A stretch of 64,000 bases of DNA from Termitomyces sp. T153 (Eukaryota > Basidiomycota > Agaricomycetes > Agaricales > Lyophyllaceae), in NCBI GenBank assembly GCA_018296165.2, contig JACKQL020000166.1, forward strand, positions 1-64,000. The letters run 5' to 3'. The first letter of the stretch is position 1; each line of letters begins with the position of its first letter. Position numbers and translations under genes: made by a program. Positions 46,222 through 59,308 of this stretch are shown here, one piece after another. The notes beneath the pieces are model-generated. The model saw only the letters and a program-made list of their open reading frames with translations. It did not search any database and had not been told where the DNA came from.

Positions 46222-49130
46222 GACATGTCAGTGATTGAAAAGTGATTGGTACTGACACCCAGTGAAAATCATGTCAAGCCAGAATGAGCAGCTTCAAGCC
46301 AAAATGAACCACTGCATCTCACTCATTTGGGCTTTGCTGAGCTTGAAATTTCAATTTCAGCTGTTTATTTTGCCAGATCAAGCAACATTGAGCCATATGA
46401 GTAGCTCTTTTCATGGCTTGATACCACTCAATTGTTTCTAGCTTATTAGGTACTTGGTCAACTTCATGCAAACCCATTCATTTTAGCTCAAATACACACA
46501 ATCACAAAAGAACACCATACAAAAAATATAAGTCTGAACAAAGAAGCCAAAATCTCATTGGCTTCTCTTGTAAGCTTTTCCTCCATTGTGCAATCTTGGC
46601 ATATATCATTCTTTCACTTCTTTGGCCTGAAGGTAGATATAATAAGTGCAAGTGTTGATGCCAGAAATTATGAGGAAGTTACTTGTTTTGAAGTGCCTTT
46701 GCCCTTTTGACAAAGACCTATCAAGAAGATCAACAGAGAAATGAAATGTATTCAAGATAGCAAGCATGTACCTGCTGTGGCAACCATGTGGACCAAACAA
46801 TTGTTTTTGCACCAGAAAAGCTCAAGAAATTGGCAGCACATGTGGTATTTATTTGTAGTAGTTGCATGCTCCAAACCAATGTCAGCCCATGATGCTGGAG
46901 CTTTCTTCTCATGTAGCAAGTCCTGCCAGATGCTGCAGGCAAGCATTTGGATGGCCTCCACTATGTTGTTGGTGACTGGTTCACTATCCTTGGTCTCAAT
47001 ATACCACATCATGACATTTCTTGAGGAGTCATCTGAGTCCTGGAACCTAGTTGATGACTTCTGGGTTTTCTTTGCCTTATGATACTGACCTGCAGTGCAG
47101 TACTTGATATTGGGGTGGTCAGATTGACATCTGGATGGAAGGCAAAGGGAGTGTTGAGTTGATGGTGTTGAGGAAATCAAAATTGAGTCCACCAATATTG
47201 TGATAGACCTAGTAATAAAATGATAGCAGTCATCAATATCTTTGAAGGGTATGTATGTGTACTTCAAGTTCTTCAGTAAGTCCTTTTGCATTGAGAATAC
47301 TTTGTCCTGCATATGCATCATATCCTGGTGAAGTGTGCTGTTTGATTTCTGATGTTTTCAATTTGTGATGACAGCTGCACAATCAGTCAATATAGTTCTG
47401 ATTCCATCTGCTGATCTGAAGACTTCTATTTGAAGTGCTATTAACAATCTCTAAGCATATATGAAGATTACTTGCCATGAATCTCTGAGGATCATTTGAA
47501 AATGGAGGGGGGTTTTGTAAACTAAAAAATTGACCCATCAGTAGTGTTGCAATAAGTATCAGAAGACAATGTATGGGAAAATTGAAAAGGAACTGCTTGT
47601 CAGTTTGGAGTAATTGGTGAGGAAAAGAATACAGTAGACTCAAGCAGTGTAGGAGAGGGAGAAGACAACAATATAGTGGTAGTTTGCATCTAAGTTAGAC
47701 TTTGTTTGTATCATCAATGATTGGACCTCTAGCAGCCTGAGAATGTGTACTTGAGCAATTCTATTGCAGAGGTGACTTCATTGGAAGAAAGAGAATACAA
47801 AGCAGCTTGTTCACTATAGGTTACAGACAGCCTTTTTCTTTGATAAAAAGTGGCCATATAGTGGCATCACACATTTTGTTGGCTCTTTTTCTTTTGGAAG
47901 AAGATTTCAGCACCAGCAGTTTCATGAGGATGTGATAAACTTTGCCATGGATGATACCACCCCTGGGCCAAACCTTGACAAACCCTGGATCTGGATATAT
48001 TCCTCTAAAGGTATCTTGAATGATGAAATGGCCCACCTTTTCACTAAGTGTGTGGGACAACAGTATCAAAACAGGAATTTAGTTTCCAGTTTTGTTCTGT
48101 GCCATTTTCTCAACTGTCTGGACACCTTATGAAAGGCTTTCAAAAAATGCCAACCTTGGGATGATGAGGATATAAATGATGTGAAAGCTTGCTTTCATAT
48201 GGAGCTCACCAAGCATTGCAAGATCAACTGGAAGAGAAAGAGACAAAATGAAGTAAGAATCCATTAACTCATGTTGAGAACAAAAGCCACTAGTTGTATC
48301 AATCTCAAGTATCAATTTGCAAAAGATGATGGCAATCAGAATTAAAAATGCAGACTTTGCATTCCATGCAATGGAGCTACTTGAAGTGGATGATCAGAGC
48401 TCAGATGAGTCCAATAATGAACCCCATGTCTACAGGACCAACATACAAATGTGGTGAAGTCCTCATGTTACAAGCCTCCTCCACTTCATTGATAACCATT
48501 GATGTACAACAAACCACCTTGGAAACTCACATGCTGGCACCCCACTCTGAGTTTGACAAATCAGCAACAGTGATCATACCTTGCAGATGCTTCAGAGGAT
48601 TGTGTCTTACCTTCCTCTGAACTTTTACAGCAATCCCTGGTATACAAATCCTCATTAAGTAATTCTGAGTCAAGCTTGATCCCAAGCCTCCAATGGATTT
48701 ACCTCATGCTCAATACAATTTACCTCATGTTTGATACAATGTTCTGGTAGGAATCTTACTCTGCTATGGCTGGCTTGAGGGTTGCTTAGTCAGGCTTAAT
48801 CTGAGATAGATCTAATCATGTTTGATACAGCAATCCTTGTAATCTTACTTTGCTATGATGTGAAAATGATGTTATAATTCAATGGATACTGTGAATAATT
48901 GGAAAAGGATTATCAAAGAATCACCACTTCTCATATTACCTTACAAAAGAATCAAGTTGTCAATCATATAATAATGATGGAAAAGCTTGATTTGAATAAA
49001 TAAAATGAAATTGAAATCATAGTAAAGACTTGCATTCTGGTTGAAGAAATTCAAAGACCCAAGTTGTCATGGTGAGAGAGATAAGTTGAAAAGCCACATT
49101 TATCTGACATTTTGGCTGCTCTATTGAAAA
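46222..49130. other. Unidentified CpG-poor region
   Basis: Only broken frames were found apart from 46752-47321. Short plus frames at 47932-48132 and 48348-48620 show no recognised domain. Probably old repeat sequence. Confidence 0.4.
46752..47321 (-). pseudogene. Unidentified 189-residue ORF
   Basis: The longest frame in this stretch. It contains YHFITRSITILVDSILISST, a polar block with SSTRFQDSDDSSRNV, and EAIQMLACSIWQDLLHEKKA. The second half looks helical. The region is CpG-poor like the repeats around it, so it is more likely a remnant of a repeated gene than a live host gene. No function is proposed. Confidence 0.4.
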
Positions 49131-49139
49131 AGCCTTATA

Positions 49140-49500
49140 AATAAATTGAAATCAAAGACCTAATGGCAAAAAGTGAGATTGGAACTGGAGCCTAACACTG
49201 AGCTAAGAGAAATCAAAGATCTGACCAAATGAAGTGAGGTTGGGTCTGAAGCTTGGTATTGAGTTAACAAAATACAAAGACCTATCAGATAAAAGTGAGG
49301 TTGGGTCTGTCAGCATTGAGTTGATGAAATACAAAGACCTAACTGAACAAAGTCAGGTCAGGTCTGGATCTCAACATTGGGTTGATAAAATACAGAGACC
49401 TTACCAAAAAAGAAGTGAAGTAAGGTCTGGATCTCAGCATTGAATTGATGAAATATAAAATCTGACTGAAAGTGAGGTTGGGTCTAGGTCTTAGCAGGAG
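49140..49500. repeat. Minisatellite of about 60 bp, about 6 degenerate copies
   Basis: The motif GAGTTGATGAAATACAAAGACCT recurs at about 49200, 49260, 49317, 49379 and 49441 with spacings of 57-62 bp, each followed by a GTGAGGTTGGGTCTGGATCT-like half. It ends about 200 bp before the CpG-normal gene island begins. Confidence 0.8.
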
Positions 49501-50620
49501 ATACAGGCTCAGCATGGACCATAGCACAGACTGTAGCTCATACCTATGGAATGGACCTTAGTAAATAGCTGTATCTTGGACTTAATTCACATTACATTCA
49601 TTATTTAAATACAGAGCTCCCCATTCTGTAGGTGAGGCACCCACATACAAACATGCCTCTGATCGGCCTGGAAATCATCAGGTGCCTAACAAATTAAACA
49701 GATGAATCATTTAGTAGGCATCTAGATTTTTCCAACCCTTCTTTCACCTTCAAGTACAATCACAGCAATAATCGTTGATTCTCGAAAGATAGATATCTTA
49801 CAGCCCATCACCACCAGCACCCTCCGGATCCCGTCTATCCGTACCACATAACCTGCAAGCACTACTTCCTGCACTGCCAATATTCTCGCATCAGTAACAG
49901 CATATGCGCGTCTCAACTATGTATGTACCATGAGTATCTTGGATCTACATTCCTCGTACCTATTGCCTCATCCTCCGCGTCGGTCTTGCGTTTCAGGCGA
50001 GTCTTTCCCACGTTCTTTACTGCATCATGCTGATGCTCAAGCGCGTTCTAAGGGTGCGTTTTCTTTCCTTCAACCTTTTTCTCCAATCCCAAGGTAACCG
50101 CTCTGATATTTCAAGAAGATGTGTAAAGAAGGTACCATGTCCACAATTATGGACAGGGAGTGCAAAACTTCGTGCAGGAACATGCGATTGAAAGGGTTAC
50201 GGTGAAGGATTTACTACAAGACGTAGGGCCCGACTTTCAAGTTTGTTTCTTACCTCCTCGTGATATAAGTAACGGGTTGTAGGGGGCGTAAGTTCGCTAG
50301 TCTGAGTCCCTCTAATCTTTCGAGAGCTAATATGACATTCGACAGAGATTTGAATGAGGTTTTGTCCAACATAGTATGTCATGTTAGCACTCGAGAGATT
50401 TGAATGAGTTTTTGGTGGAGAACATACTATACTGCCTGGCTTGAAGTTCTCCACCCGATGACGACGACGGAAAGTTGTTTGACGAGACTGGAACGGTTGT
50501 CGCGTTATGGTTCCCAGGATAGGCAAAATGGGTGGAAACGTACTCTCGATCTTCTGATTTTCTCATATCTATCGTCTGGTTTTCTTGTAGTGTATACCTA
50601 TCGCTATACTCGCTATCCTT

Positions 50621-50874
50621 CTAAACCAGGTACAGTGACGGACTAGCCTCATCTTCATCGAGCTCACGCCAGACACGCAGTGCATCACCAGTTCTAGAAG
50701 TTGATGATCTCTGCACCCAAATTGCCTGAGATAGTTCATTAAAAAGAAGTTTTTCACAGGGGCCAGCCCCTCGCAAAGGACTCGCGCTTAACTGACCCAT
50801 CTCAAACATACGGTTTCCGACGATATAAGCTCCTATATCCCATCCGTCACAATGACAAATGTCAATACTAGTAA
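50621..50874 (-). CDS. Possible C-terminal exon of an unidentified gene
   Basis: The frame reads CDGWDIGAYIVGNRMFEMGQ and ends DALRVWRELDEDEASPSLYL before a TAG at 50621-50623. The acidic, polar end looks like a protein C-terminus. Its link to the block at 50957-51246 is by position only. Confidence 0.35.
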
Positions 50875-50956
50875 GCCATTGGAATGATAAACCTGAAGGC
50901 TTCTAAGTTCAGATTTGATGTATCAGAGTCGTAGCCTTAGAACTTCCTAGCTCTGT

Positions 50957-51246
50957 TTAGCTAGATATTCCCAGTAGTAGAGATCCAACCAGTTTAATTT
51001 CGCATGTGGTGCTTCGAAGCCGGATGTTCTCCGTAGAATCGGTGTGAGGAGGCTGAGAATGTCGGGCGGACAGATACCTACGGCATTTGATTGACGCCTT
51101 GAATGGATGCCACGAAGTTGGAGAGTGAAACGTTATGAAAGGCGATGGATAAACATCGATGTCGGTAAAAACGTCGGAGTCCCAAATTGCAAAGATGAGA
51201 TCCCGTTCTTGAACTTTTTCATCATCCGTGACTTCATTTATGCAGC
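50957..51246 (-). CDS. Coding-like block of an unidentified gene
   Basis: This open block of about 96 codons has a clearly protein-like composition: TDDEKVQERDLIFAIWDSDV, YPSPFITFHSPTSWHPFKAS and TENIRLRSTTCEIKLVGSLL. A possible upstream exon (51280-51499) ends in KWDPRAQIALFG and could be joined by a 41-bp intron. No known domain was recognised. The block lacks its own ATG, so it is an internal or terminal exon. Confidence 0.45.
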
Positions 51247-52027
51247 CTCAATTCGTAACTTGGCTTCTGCGCTTTATTAAGGACCAAAAAGCGCTATCTG
51301 AGCTCGTGGGTCCCACTTAATTAGGACTAATTTGATGATTCGTACATCCATCTCCCATACCAATCCGCGGCTGTTGATTGTGCAAATGACACGAATACTT
51401 CCGTTGTAGCAGGTGGTCGATGTAGATCTGATCATCTTCATGTACTCTCGAAACTGTTCGCTCTCCATCAAGCGGGTTCTGCTTTATAATCTGCTCCACA
51501 TCTGTTGCTCAAATGGCTATGATTTCCTCTTTCCCAAGCACAGCATAGCTGAGATGAGGGGTGCAGGAGAATACACCACGGACCACACAGGTATGTATCA
51601 ATCATCAATTCTACGGATGCCTTGTTTCCTCGATTATCTTTGAGAATAGTCAGGCGCATTCTAGAGTATTGCCGATGTTACCAGATCATCATAAAATCAT
51701 CAAAATCATTTTTGTTGCGATGCTATGCTGTAAGTCCGAAGGAAGGATGCGCCGATTGTATCGCGAGTAATCGTCGAGTCTTAAAACATAATTACTAGAA
51801 AATAGCGATGCGAGAACCATGGACCTTGATTCTCCTTGATTCGATGGGTGTGAACATGATGAAACTATCGTAGAGAATCGAGAAATACCTTAGGTTCTTT
51901 TCGAATAACATGCGAAGGTAATTCGGGCATCAGGCATGGTCGTTGGGATCTTATATCTAGTCCATACTCTGAATGATAATCCGCCCTCTCACCATCTCCC
52001 AGGTTCTGCAAAACTTTGTGGTGCACA

Positions 52028-53628
52028 ATGACCGACCAGCCCTTGAATCTCTCTCCAACACTTGGTGCCCTCGAGATTGGAGTTGTAGTCTCCATTTTCT
52101 TGTTTGGAGTAGTAACTGTCCAGATGTTCATATATTACAAGTCAGTTCTTGATGTTCCTTTGCAATTGACTCCGTGACTCAGCCATACAGCAGAAAGTTT
52201 GCTGATGACGGATGGTTACTGAAAGCGTTTGTAAGATTCTCAATCCATTTGTAGAGTGGAATACTGAGGCATCGAAAAAAAAAGGCTGGTGTCATATGGT
52301 GAGCACAAAAGAAAACAACAGCAATTCACACTTTAATGCTTAAGATTCCATGGACAGGATCTTGGAGCTCATTCATGCGATTGGGATGACCTATATGATT
52401 TACAACGTGAGTCAAAGCGTTGCTTAGTATTCTTTTTCTGATTCTGATACACAGTACACGGTCATAAGATACGGAGACCTAAAGGCTATTCTCCAGTTTA
52501 CAACGGGGTCGACTGTACTTGTTTTCATGACTGCGATTATCGCTCCTGCAGTTCAGGTACATTGTTCCTCAACATTGAAGGGCCTCAAAGCTATATCTCT
52601 AATCTTGACCATACAGGGATTCTGTGCACATCGCATTCACATACTGTCTTCACAGTGGATTATTCCAGCCACTGCCTGGCTGCTGTGCCTCCTCCGATGC
52701 ATCAGTACGATGACCCTGGGAGTTGTTTGTCATGATACACTTGATCTTCTGGCTACCATGGATGAATGGCGATGGTTGTTCGTAACAACACTTGTATTAT
52801 CTACATCCACCGACGTGTTGATTACGGTATCCTTTTGTTATTACTTGTGGCCACATCGCGGAACAACCTTCGGAAGGTGTGTGAATCATTCTACGTCAAC
52901 ATTGCTGTGCCTCGAGCACTAACGCTGAGCTGACACGTTTAGGACGAAAACGATCATTGATAAGCTTATTCTATGGACTATTCGTAAGTGAAGAGAAGTG
53001 TGTGAACATAAAGGGTCTGACTTCTCCAAAGAGACGGGGTTGGTAACAAGGTATACAGGGCGATTTTGCGCTGCAGCCAATAAACTTACTGATGATACGT
53101 TAGTTGTGCAACAACGATCCAGCTGATCCTGGTGAGTAATCCTCACATACTTCTGCCATTACGGCTCACTCTCTTAAAGTTCCTCGTGGCTAAGGACTAC
53201 ATTTGGGTCGCATTTTTCTTGATGAGTACTCGTCGTATGTTCCCATTTGAACAACCTTTGCTCAGAGCTCTCACTATCTGAAAGTATTTTCCAATTCACT
53301 TATGGCATCGTATGTATTTTCCATGCAAAATTGACGATTATTAATTTTCATTGTTGCAACAACAGCCTCAACGCTCGTGCGAATTTGCGTAGTCTCAATG
53401 AAGCAAGTGATTTCGATTCAAACTTGAAATCTGTTTTTCAGTCAACGGTGTGTACTATACATGTTTCGTAACAGTGACATCTCATCTCGCTCTTCTAACT
53501 AGCGTCCAGCTAAGATAAATATCGCTGTGACAAGTATTAGAGAACAATGCAACACCAATATCGAGTTAGGCAAGCCCCATGGGCCAGATTCTGGGGTGGC
53601 AGAGCTGACCCTTCACACTACAAAGTGA
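52028..53628 (+). CDS. DUF6534-type seven-transmembrane protein
   Basis: Thirteen exons: 52028-52140, 52194-52230, 52285-52298, 52358-52406, 52455-52556, 52617-52876, 52943-52983, 53032-53050, 53104-53131, 53180-53234, 53285-53309, 53366-53447 and 53503-53628. All junctions are GT-AG and the sum is 951 nt, 316 residues plus stop. The start TLGALEIGVVVSIFLFGVVT, the WILELIHAIGMTYMIYNY segment, GFCAHRIHILSSQWIIPATA and FSNSLMASLNARANLR match the expanded agaricomycete family of DUF6534 membrane proteins; seven hydrophobic segments are seen. It is expected in a membrane; ligand and role are unknown for the family. Exons of 14, 19 and 25 nt are notable. The gene is intact. Confidence 0.9.
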
Positions 53629-55024
53629 GGATGGAAGTGTCTGTGAGACTTGCGCTATGAAACATGTATTTGATATTTCATCAGTGAATCTATTTGTGAA
53701 CTTCCCCGAGGTTACAAACCCAACGATATTAATATTCATCCCCCGCCGACATGTAAGTATTGACGGCACTGAGATGTATCATGACATCTCTTTACGGTTG
53801 TCGCTTAATCACAACTGCCATATATCAGTTGCGCAGATGTACCATGGGAATGTGTGAAACTCACAACAATTGGACCTCTTGCTTGCAGAAGCAATGATTA
53901 CAGTAAAATTATTATACATTATAACTCAATCATTGTTTTACTTGAGTACAACAAGCTAAGTTGACCTACAATCCGAGTCATCATCCCCTATCATATGTTC
54001 TTCTCCGTGTCCTTATCTTCATGATTATGGATCTCCCTGCATCATCAACATCAATCTTTGTCTACTGGCATGCATCCTGTACAAATGCCATTGGCATATT
54101 TCACCAAGACAAGTGTTATCCCACCTCTGTACACAATTGGCTCCCATGAAGGGACCTTGCCTACCCTCAGTTATTCAGGTTCCACAGCCTGGGACCTCAT
54201 CCACTCCTGGTTATTTGGAAACAGCTGGAACCCAAGCTCTGAGTCACTGCCAACATGGACACATGCCAGAATAAGTCTTGGCCAGGACAGAAGAAAAAAT
54301 GGACTGAAGCAGGGAAGACTCATGACAAGGAAAATTTGGCTGGATTCAATTAATTTCATGCACATATTGATTGATCATTCATTCCAATGGACACCAACAT
54401 TGGCATAGCAGGAGCTCACACACCATGGGGAGTCACAGACACTCTGCATCTGCACAGCACAATAGGAACATCACTGGTCATGAATCTACCCTATCTTGAA
54501 CCTGTACTGACTCTAACCCTACCTATGGTCTACCTTCAAGCCACACTGTGACATGAACTTGCTGCTATACATGCTAACCACAATCTCTGCAAGGAAAGTT
54601 CTACTGTACAAAAATCCACATACATTGATACACAATAATGCTGCTCCCTGTACATGGTACTGTACATCCAGCCTATTGGCCTGCCTCTTAGCTCTGTATT
54701 GTAGATTGCCAGCATTAAGCAGAGTTCATCATCATCATAACTATGTACATGCCACTATGTCATATATTACCTTCCTATATGTCCCTGCTGGATCTCATTC
54801 ACACTATGGCCACTTTAGTATTATTCCCATACTTTACCATACAGTCAAAGTACATAAGTAGTGTAATGTGTAGTAGGTGCAATAAAAAATATCACCTATT
54901 TCACTCCCTACCTTATTGTTCTTTTAGCTAGTTATGGGCCCTGCCCACCATTGATCTACCTTGCATAATCTCATACTCAATGCTCAATGCATCTCACACC
55001 CCTTTGCCTATGCTATAGCCTATC
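53629..55024. other. Transition from gene island to repeats
   Basis: CpG is lost from about 53980. Plus-strand frames at 54058-54408 and 54553-54861 show no recognised domain. They precede the Copia gag and may include its LTR, but no boundary was found. Confidence 0.4.
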
Positions 55025-56745
55025 ATGACTGCCAAATCTTCATCATTGCTCCATTGCATTGATGTGCTCAAGGGTGCAGAAAACTATGTGGTATGGAAGA
55101 TCAAAATGATCAACATTTTGACTGACCTTGACTTACTTGTTTAGATTGATGGCTGTGCAATGATCCCATCTGAAGATTTACAGGCAGACTCTGAACAAAA
55201 GACTTGGAAGACCAAGGACTGGATGGCCCTTTCAGTGATATGGTTGCACATTTGTGATGCTCCATTGGTGTATATTGCAGGTTCAATGACATTGCAAGAT
55301 GCCTAGAACACACTCAAGGCAATGTATGAAGTGCATGGCACTATTGACATTGTTATGATGCACTGGAAACTGTTCCATATGCAATGCAAGGACAGCAGCA
55401 ATATTGAAGAGCATATTCAGATGCTCATGGGGCTTGATGAGGAGCTTGCTGCTCTGGGATGAAAGATCAGTGACAAGGAAATCAGCATTACACTATTCAC
55501 CTTGATTCCAGATACCTGGGACTTCTTCATCCTTGCAGTTGAGACAGCTACTTTGAGGGAAAGTAGGAAACTCATTGCATGGATACTCAAGGACCATTGG
55601 ATTTGCTCATGTAGTGGTGATACTGCACTCACAGCAAAGTACAGCCTGAATATCACTTGTTTTGAGTGTAAGGAGAAGGAGCATATTTCTACTCACTGTC
55701 CAAAGTGCAAGAAGTCCAGCAGAAATTCTGATTTCAAAGGAAAGAAGGGTAAATCACACAGATATGGAAAACAGAAAAAGGACTCATCTAAGACTTATTC
55801 TTTTGTCTCCACCCTGGCTACTCCTCATGACACTGCCCTGGTTGCCATGTTCACTTCTAGTTCTATCCTTGCTGATAGCACATGTATGTTGCACATTTTT
55901 TGCAATCACACTTGTTTTTTGTCATATATTGTAATGCCTGGGCACCAAATCAATGGTTTTAGATCTGCCTCTAGCACAGGCTCAGGCACTATAAAGTTGC
56001 TGTGCAAAATTGGCAATAATTCTGTTGCTATAACATTGAAGAATGCTATACATGCACCTCTGCACCATTCAATCTCATCTCTGTTAGCCTCATGACTGAT
56101 GCCAACTTCACTCTTAGATTTGATGGCAGCCTCCTCTATGTCTATGCTCCTGGTTCCAAGAGGGAAATTCTTTGTGGCCCAAAGGCAGTGGCCTACACAG
56201 TCTCAATGCATCAGTCATCTATCTTGGCCCAGATACAGCCCTTTGTTGCATGCACCTGGGATGAGTGGCACTAAGTTTTTGGCCACATGCATATACCAGC
56301 AGTAAAACTCCTAAAAACCAAGGGCATGGTCAAGGGCATGCAGATCACTGATAAGGAGAGCCAACAGCAGTGCAAGGCTTATATCCAAGCAAAGCACCAC
56401 ATCACACCCTTCCCAAAGATATAAGGCATCACATTCAATCAGATCAGAGATATGACCTCAATCAATCTCTGGGGACCAGCCCACACCACTGGAATTGGTG
56501 TAATCCACTATTATATGGGCTTGACTGATGGCAAGCCACATAGAACTGTGACAGATTTCCTGAAAGACAAGGCTGATGACTCTACTGTTGGAGCAATTAA
56601 GAAATACTGGATGCATGTCAAGACACAGGCAGAGAAAGATTTTGAGGCCATCTGCTTTGACAGAGGAAAGGAATTCCTCAATGATGCCCTATGTGCATGA
56701 TGTGCAAAGCATGGCATCTGCATAAAAATAAAATGTTGAACATCC
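55025..56745 (+). pseudogene. Ty1/Copia gag-pol fragment (gag, protease, integrase)
   Basis: Copia Gag with AENYVVWKIKMINILTDLDL near the start, a helical core to about 55640, and a CCHC knuckle CFECKEKEHISTHC at 55658-55699. The protease site is altered (ADSTCM in place of D-S-G), and integrase follows with DMTSINLWGPAHTTG near 56450 and FDRGKEFLNDALCA near 56670. The integrase-before-RT order marks Copia. Internal stops (TAG at 55142, TGA and others) and a break after 56745 leave RT and RNase H missing. Confidence 0.8.
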
Positions 56746-57050
56746 TCTAGGAATATATGTCAAGAAAAAAGTGGCTTCAGATCAAATAGACATATAAAAT
56801 ATTGAATATTGTGGTCCCATGGATATAATCCAAATTCATTGTTTTGAGCATTAATAATCTCAAAGAACACCACACTCAGGATAAATACATAGTTCATCAC
56901 ACCTCACACTAAGTACCTGTGGTCAATCATTATTGATTAGATCAGTGGTGTTGAGTCAGTATTAATCATGCTCAAGACAAAATTCTCATGCAGTGAATGC
57001 ATCAGTAGAACTCACTTGGAAACTCATATATTCTTTGTGCTATTATTGAA
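56746..57050. other. Unassigned AT-rich spacer
   Basis: Between the truncated Copia fragment and the Gypsy RT fragment; no frame or repeat recognised. Confidence 0.4.
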
Positions 57051-58200
57051 TTGAAGAGGAACATGCTAAGGATTTTGGGGACCTTGGGCAAATCATCTCC
57101 CTCTGGGTCAATTTTCACAATCTGCACATACATAGCCATAGACATGGTGCATGTCTTGGGGGCAGTCACTCTCAAAGTAGCAGAATAAACAGTCTACTAT
57201 GTTATTGAGCTCTCCCTTGACATATGTGATGTCAAAATTGAACCTTGACATATAGTCCATCCATAGTCATTGACAAGTTGACAGATTCTGTTGAGTTTTA
57301 AAAAAACTCAAGGGTTTTGTAATCCATAATCACATGTATCTTATATTCTAGAAGCTTATTCTTCTATTTAAGGAGCACTTCAAGGATGGCCAATGTTTTG
57401 AGTTTGTTTGCAGCATAATTTTGCTGTGCAGTTGTAACCTTCTTGAATATGAATCCAGCTGGCTAACATTTCTGCCAGCTTGGTCCTAACCATACATGGC
57501 TCTGATGCCTGTCTTTGAAGCATTGCATATAAGCCATATAAGATCCTTGTATCAAGGATTGATTGGCTGAATTATAGGTGTTTCAGCACAGATCCACTTG
57601 GTCATGTCAAAGCACCAGTGAAATGGTGACTCATTCTGCATCATGGCCATCAATGGCCCTGTGGATGCAGAAATATTAGGAAGGAAGTTCCCAATGTAGT
57701 TCACCAGACCAGCCAATCACTGGATATTGTTGTAGGCTGTAGGAGTATGCCACTCCTGAATCTGTTTCAACTTATCAACATCAGGATGTATACCTTGCAA
57801 ATCAATGACATGGCCAAGGCACTTCCTGTGCTTGACATATAGCTTGCACTTCTTCTATTTGAGCTAGAGCTTGTTTTTACATAGTCTTTCAAAGACTAAT
57901 CTGAGGTGCTCTTTATGCTCTTCCATTGAGTCTGAAATATTGTCTAAATATGCATCCACTTTCCAATGATATTCTGTAAGGTGGATGTCATCAGACATTG
58001 GAAAGTCCCTGGCCACATTACAATTGCCAATCTACATGATAGTACTGTAATATGTACCAGTAATGGTCATAAACACTGTTTTTGGTATGTCAGTTGTATG
58101 TATCCTGACCTGCTCATATGTGTCTATAAGGTCAATTCTTGACCTTATAAGCATGCAAGCCACATCCTCCCAAATGACCTCCTGATTGGATAAGGGCATA
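57051..58200 (-). pseudogene. Ty3/Gypsy RT-RNase H fragment
   Basis: On the minus strand: VIWEDVACMLIRSRIDLIDT with YEQVRIHTTDIPKTVF near 58100, then DAYLDNISDSMEEHKEHLR (YLDN in place of YLDD), KKCKLYVKHRKCLGHVIDLQ, LAGLVNYIGNFLPNIS, FHWCFDMTKW, and RNase H remains down to about 57100. Stops show decay. It is cut at 58200 by the LTR of element G. Confidence 0.8.
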
Positions 58201-58202
58201 AC

Positions 58203-59308
58203 TGTCATGACCCACTCCCAGACCCCTGGTCCTCTTCTCAAGCCACCTCTCCCCCCAGAATTCCTTCCCCAACACCCCCTTGACTCACCCAACCTTCATT
58301 CACCCATGGCACACACCCCAGCTAACTCCAATGCTTCCCTAGCAAACTCTGATGGCCCCCTAGCAAACTCCAATGTGCTCTCTGCAGGCCCCAACACTTT
58401 CCCTTTCCCTCCTGAGCCCCTGGAACTCTACAATACAGTTTCTGACCCCAGCATACATCACTGAGTTGTCACCACAGCTTATCTGACCAAGTCCAGAACA
58501 TCACAACAACCTCAGGGCAGCCCACATTCCCATCATATCCCATCGGTGTATCACTGTGGCCTACCCACTGAGTATAACCAACACCCATTGACTCCACACA
58601 GCCCTGACAAGCCCCACTGCCAAACCTGCTATCCCCAGAGGAGTTCCAGTAGTCAGTATATAAGTTGTATAGTAGCATCCATTACCCTAGTCTTCATATT
58701 GATTGCTTTACTTGTGTTCACCATTGTTCTCTTGTTTTGTTCTATGTTTGTTACATGTCCTGGTCTTCTCACTGTTTCTATCTTTAGTCTTGTATCTCCA
58801 TTTCAATATATTCATTCTCATCATAACTCTGTCTTGTCTTGTCTATCTCTATTTCCTTTATTGTTCCTAAGTTCCTTCAATTCTCATGCCATTACAAACT
58901 CTGCACATATGCTTATAACCCTCAAACATTCATAACTAACCCAGACCTTGCCCTATGCTTGGCCCTAGAATCCATCAACATCAATTGATCTCCCATCAAG
59001 CTCCAGCCCTGTTCCCATCACTCATGTAGCCTCCACATGCCCTACAGTCTGTGTATTCACTCCCAAACTTGTGCCCGAGCCTTCTCCAAGCCCAACCCTT
59101 CTTTATACCTTGTCTTAGACTTTCTTGGACCACTCTGGACTCACTTGGACTGCTTTTCCTGGCTTATCCTTGCAAGTATCTAAAGTCCAGAGCCCCTCCC
59201 CCTCCCCCTCCCCCCCCAGAATGCTATGTTATAATTGCAGAACATCACATCTGCCTAGTAAGGACTCACCCAGTGAAGCTGAGCCCCCATGGTTAGCAGA
59301 ACCTGACA
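58203..59308 (+). repeat. 5' LTR of element G
   Basis: Begins TGTCATGACCC and ends GAACCTGACA on the plus strand, the reverse orientation of the element C LTRs. The TATA box is at 58657-58663, and AGTCTTCATATT follows 32 nt later at 58689. CpG-poor, so old. Confidence 0.85.

Larger units (their letters stand above)
49690..51960 (-). other. Gene island with an unresolved intron-rich minus-strand gene
   Basis: CpG content is normal here, and several minus-strand segments look coding. These are SFIMFTPIESRR near 51860, LDDYSRYNRRILPSDLQHSI near 51770, the 51280-51499 frame, the open block 50957-51246, a tail at 50621-50874 and a small block at 49722-49916. They could be exons of one or two genes. 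The family is not recognised and the splice pattern could not be settled by eye. Confidence 0.45.

Noticed and set aside
59200..59218. Poly-C run as a functional site
   Set aside because: Simple low-complexity variation within an LTR; not conserved in the sister LTRs.
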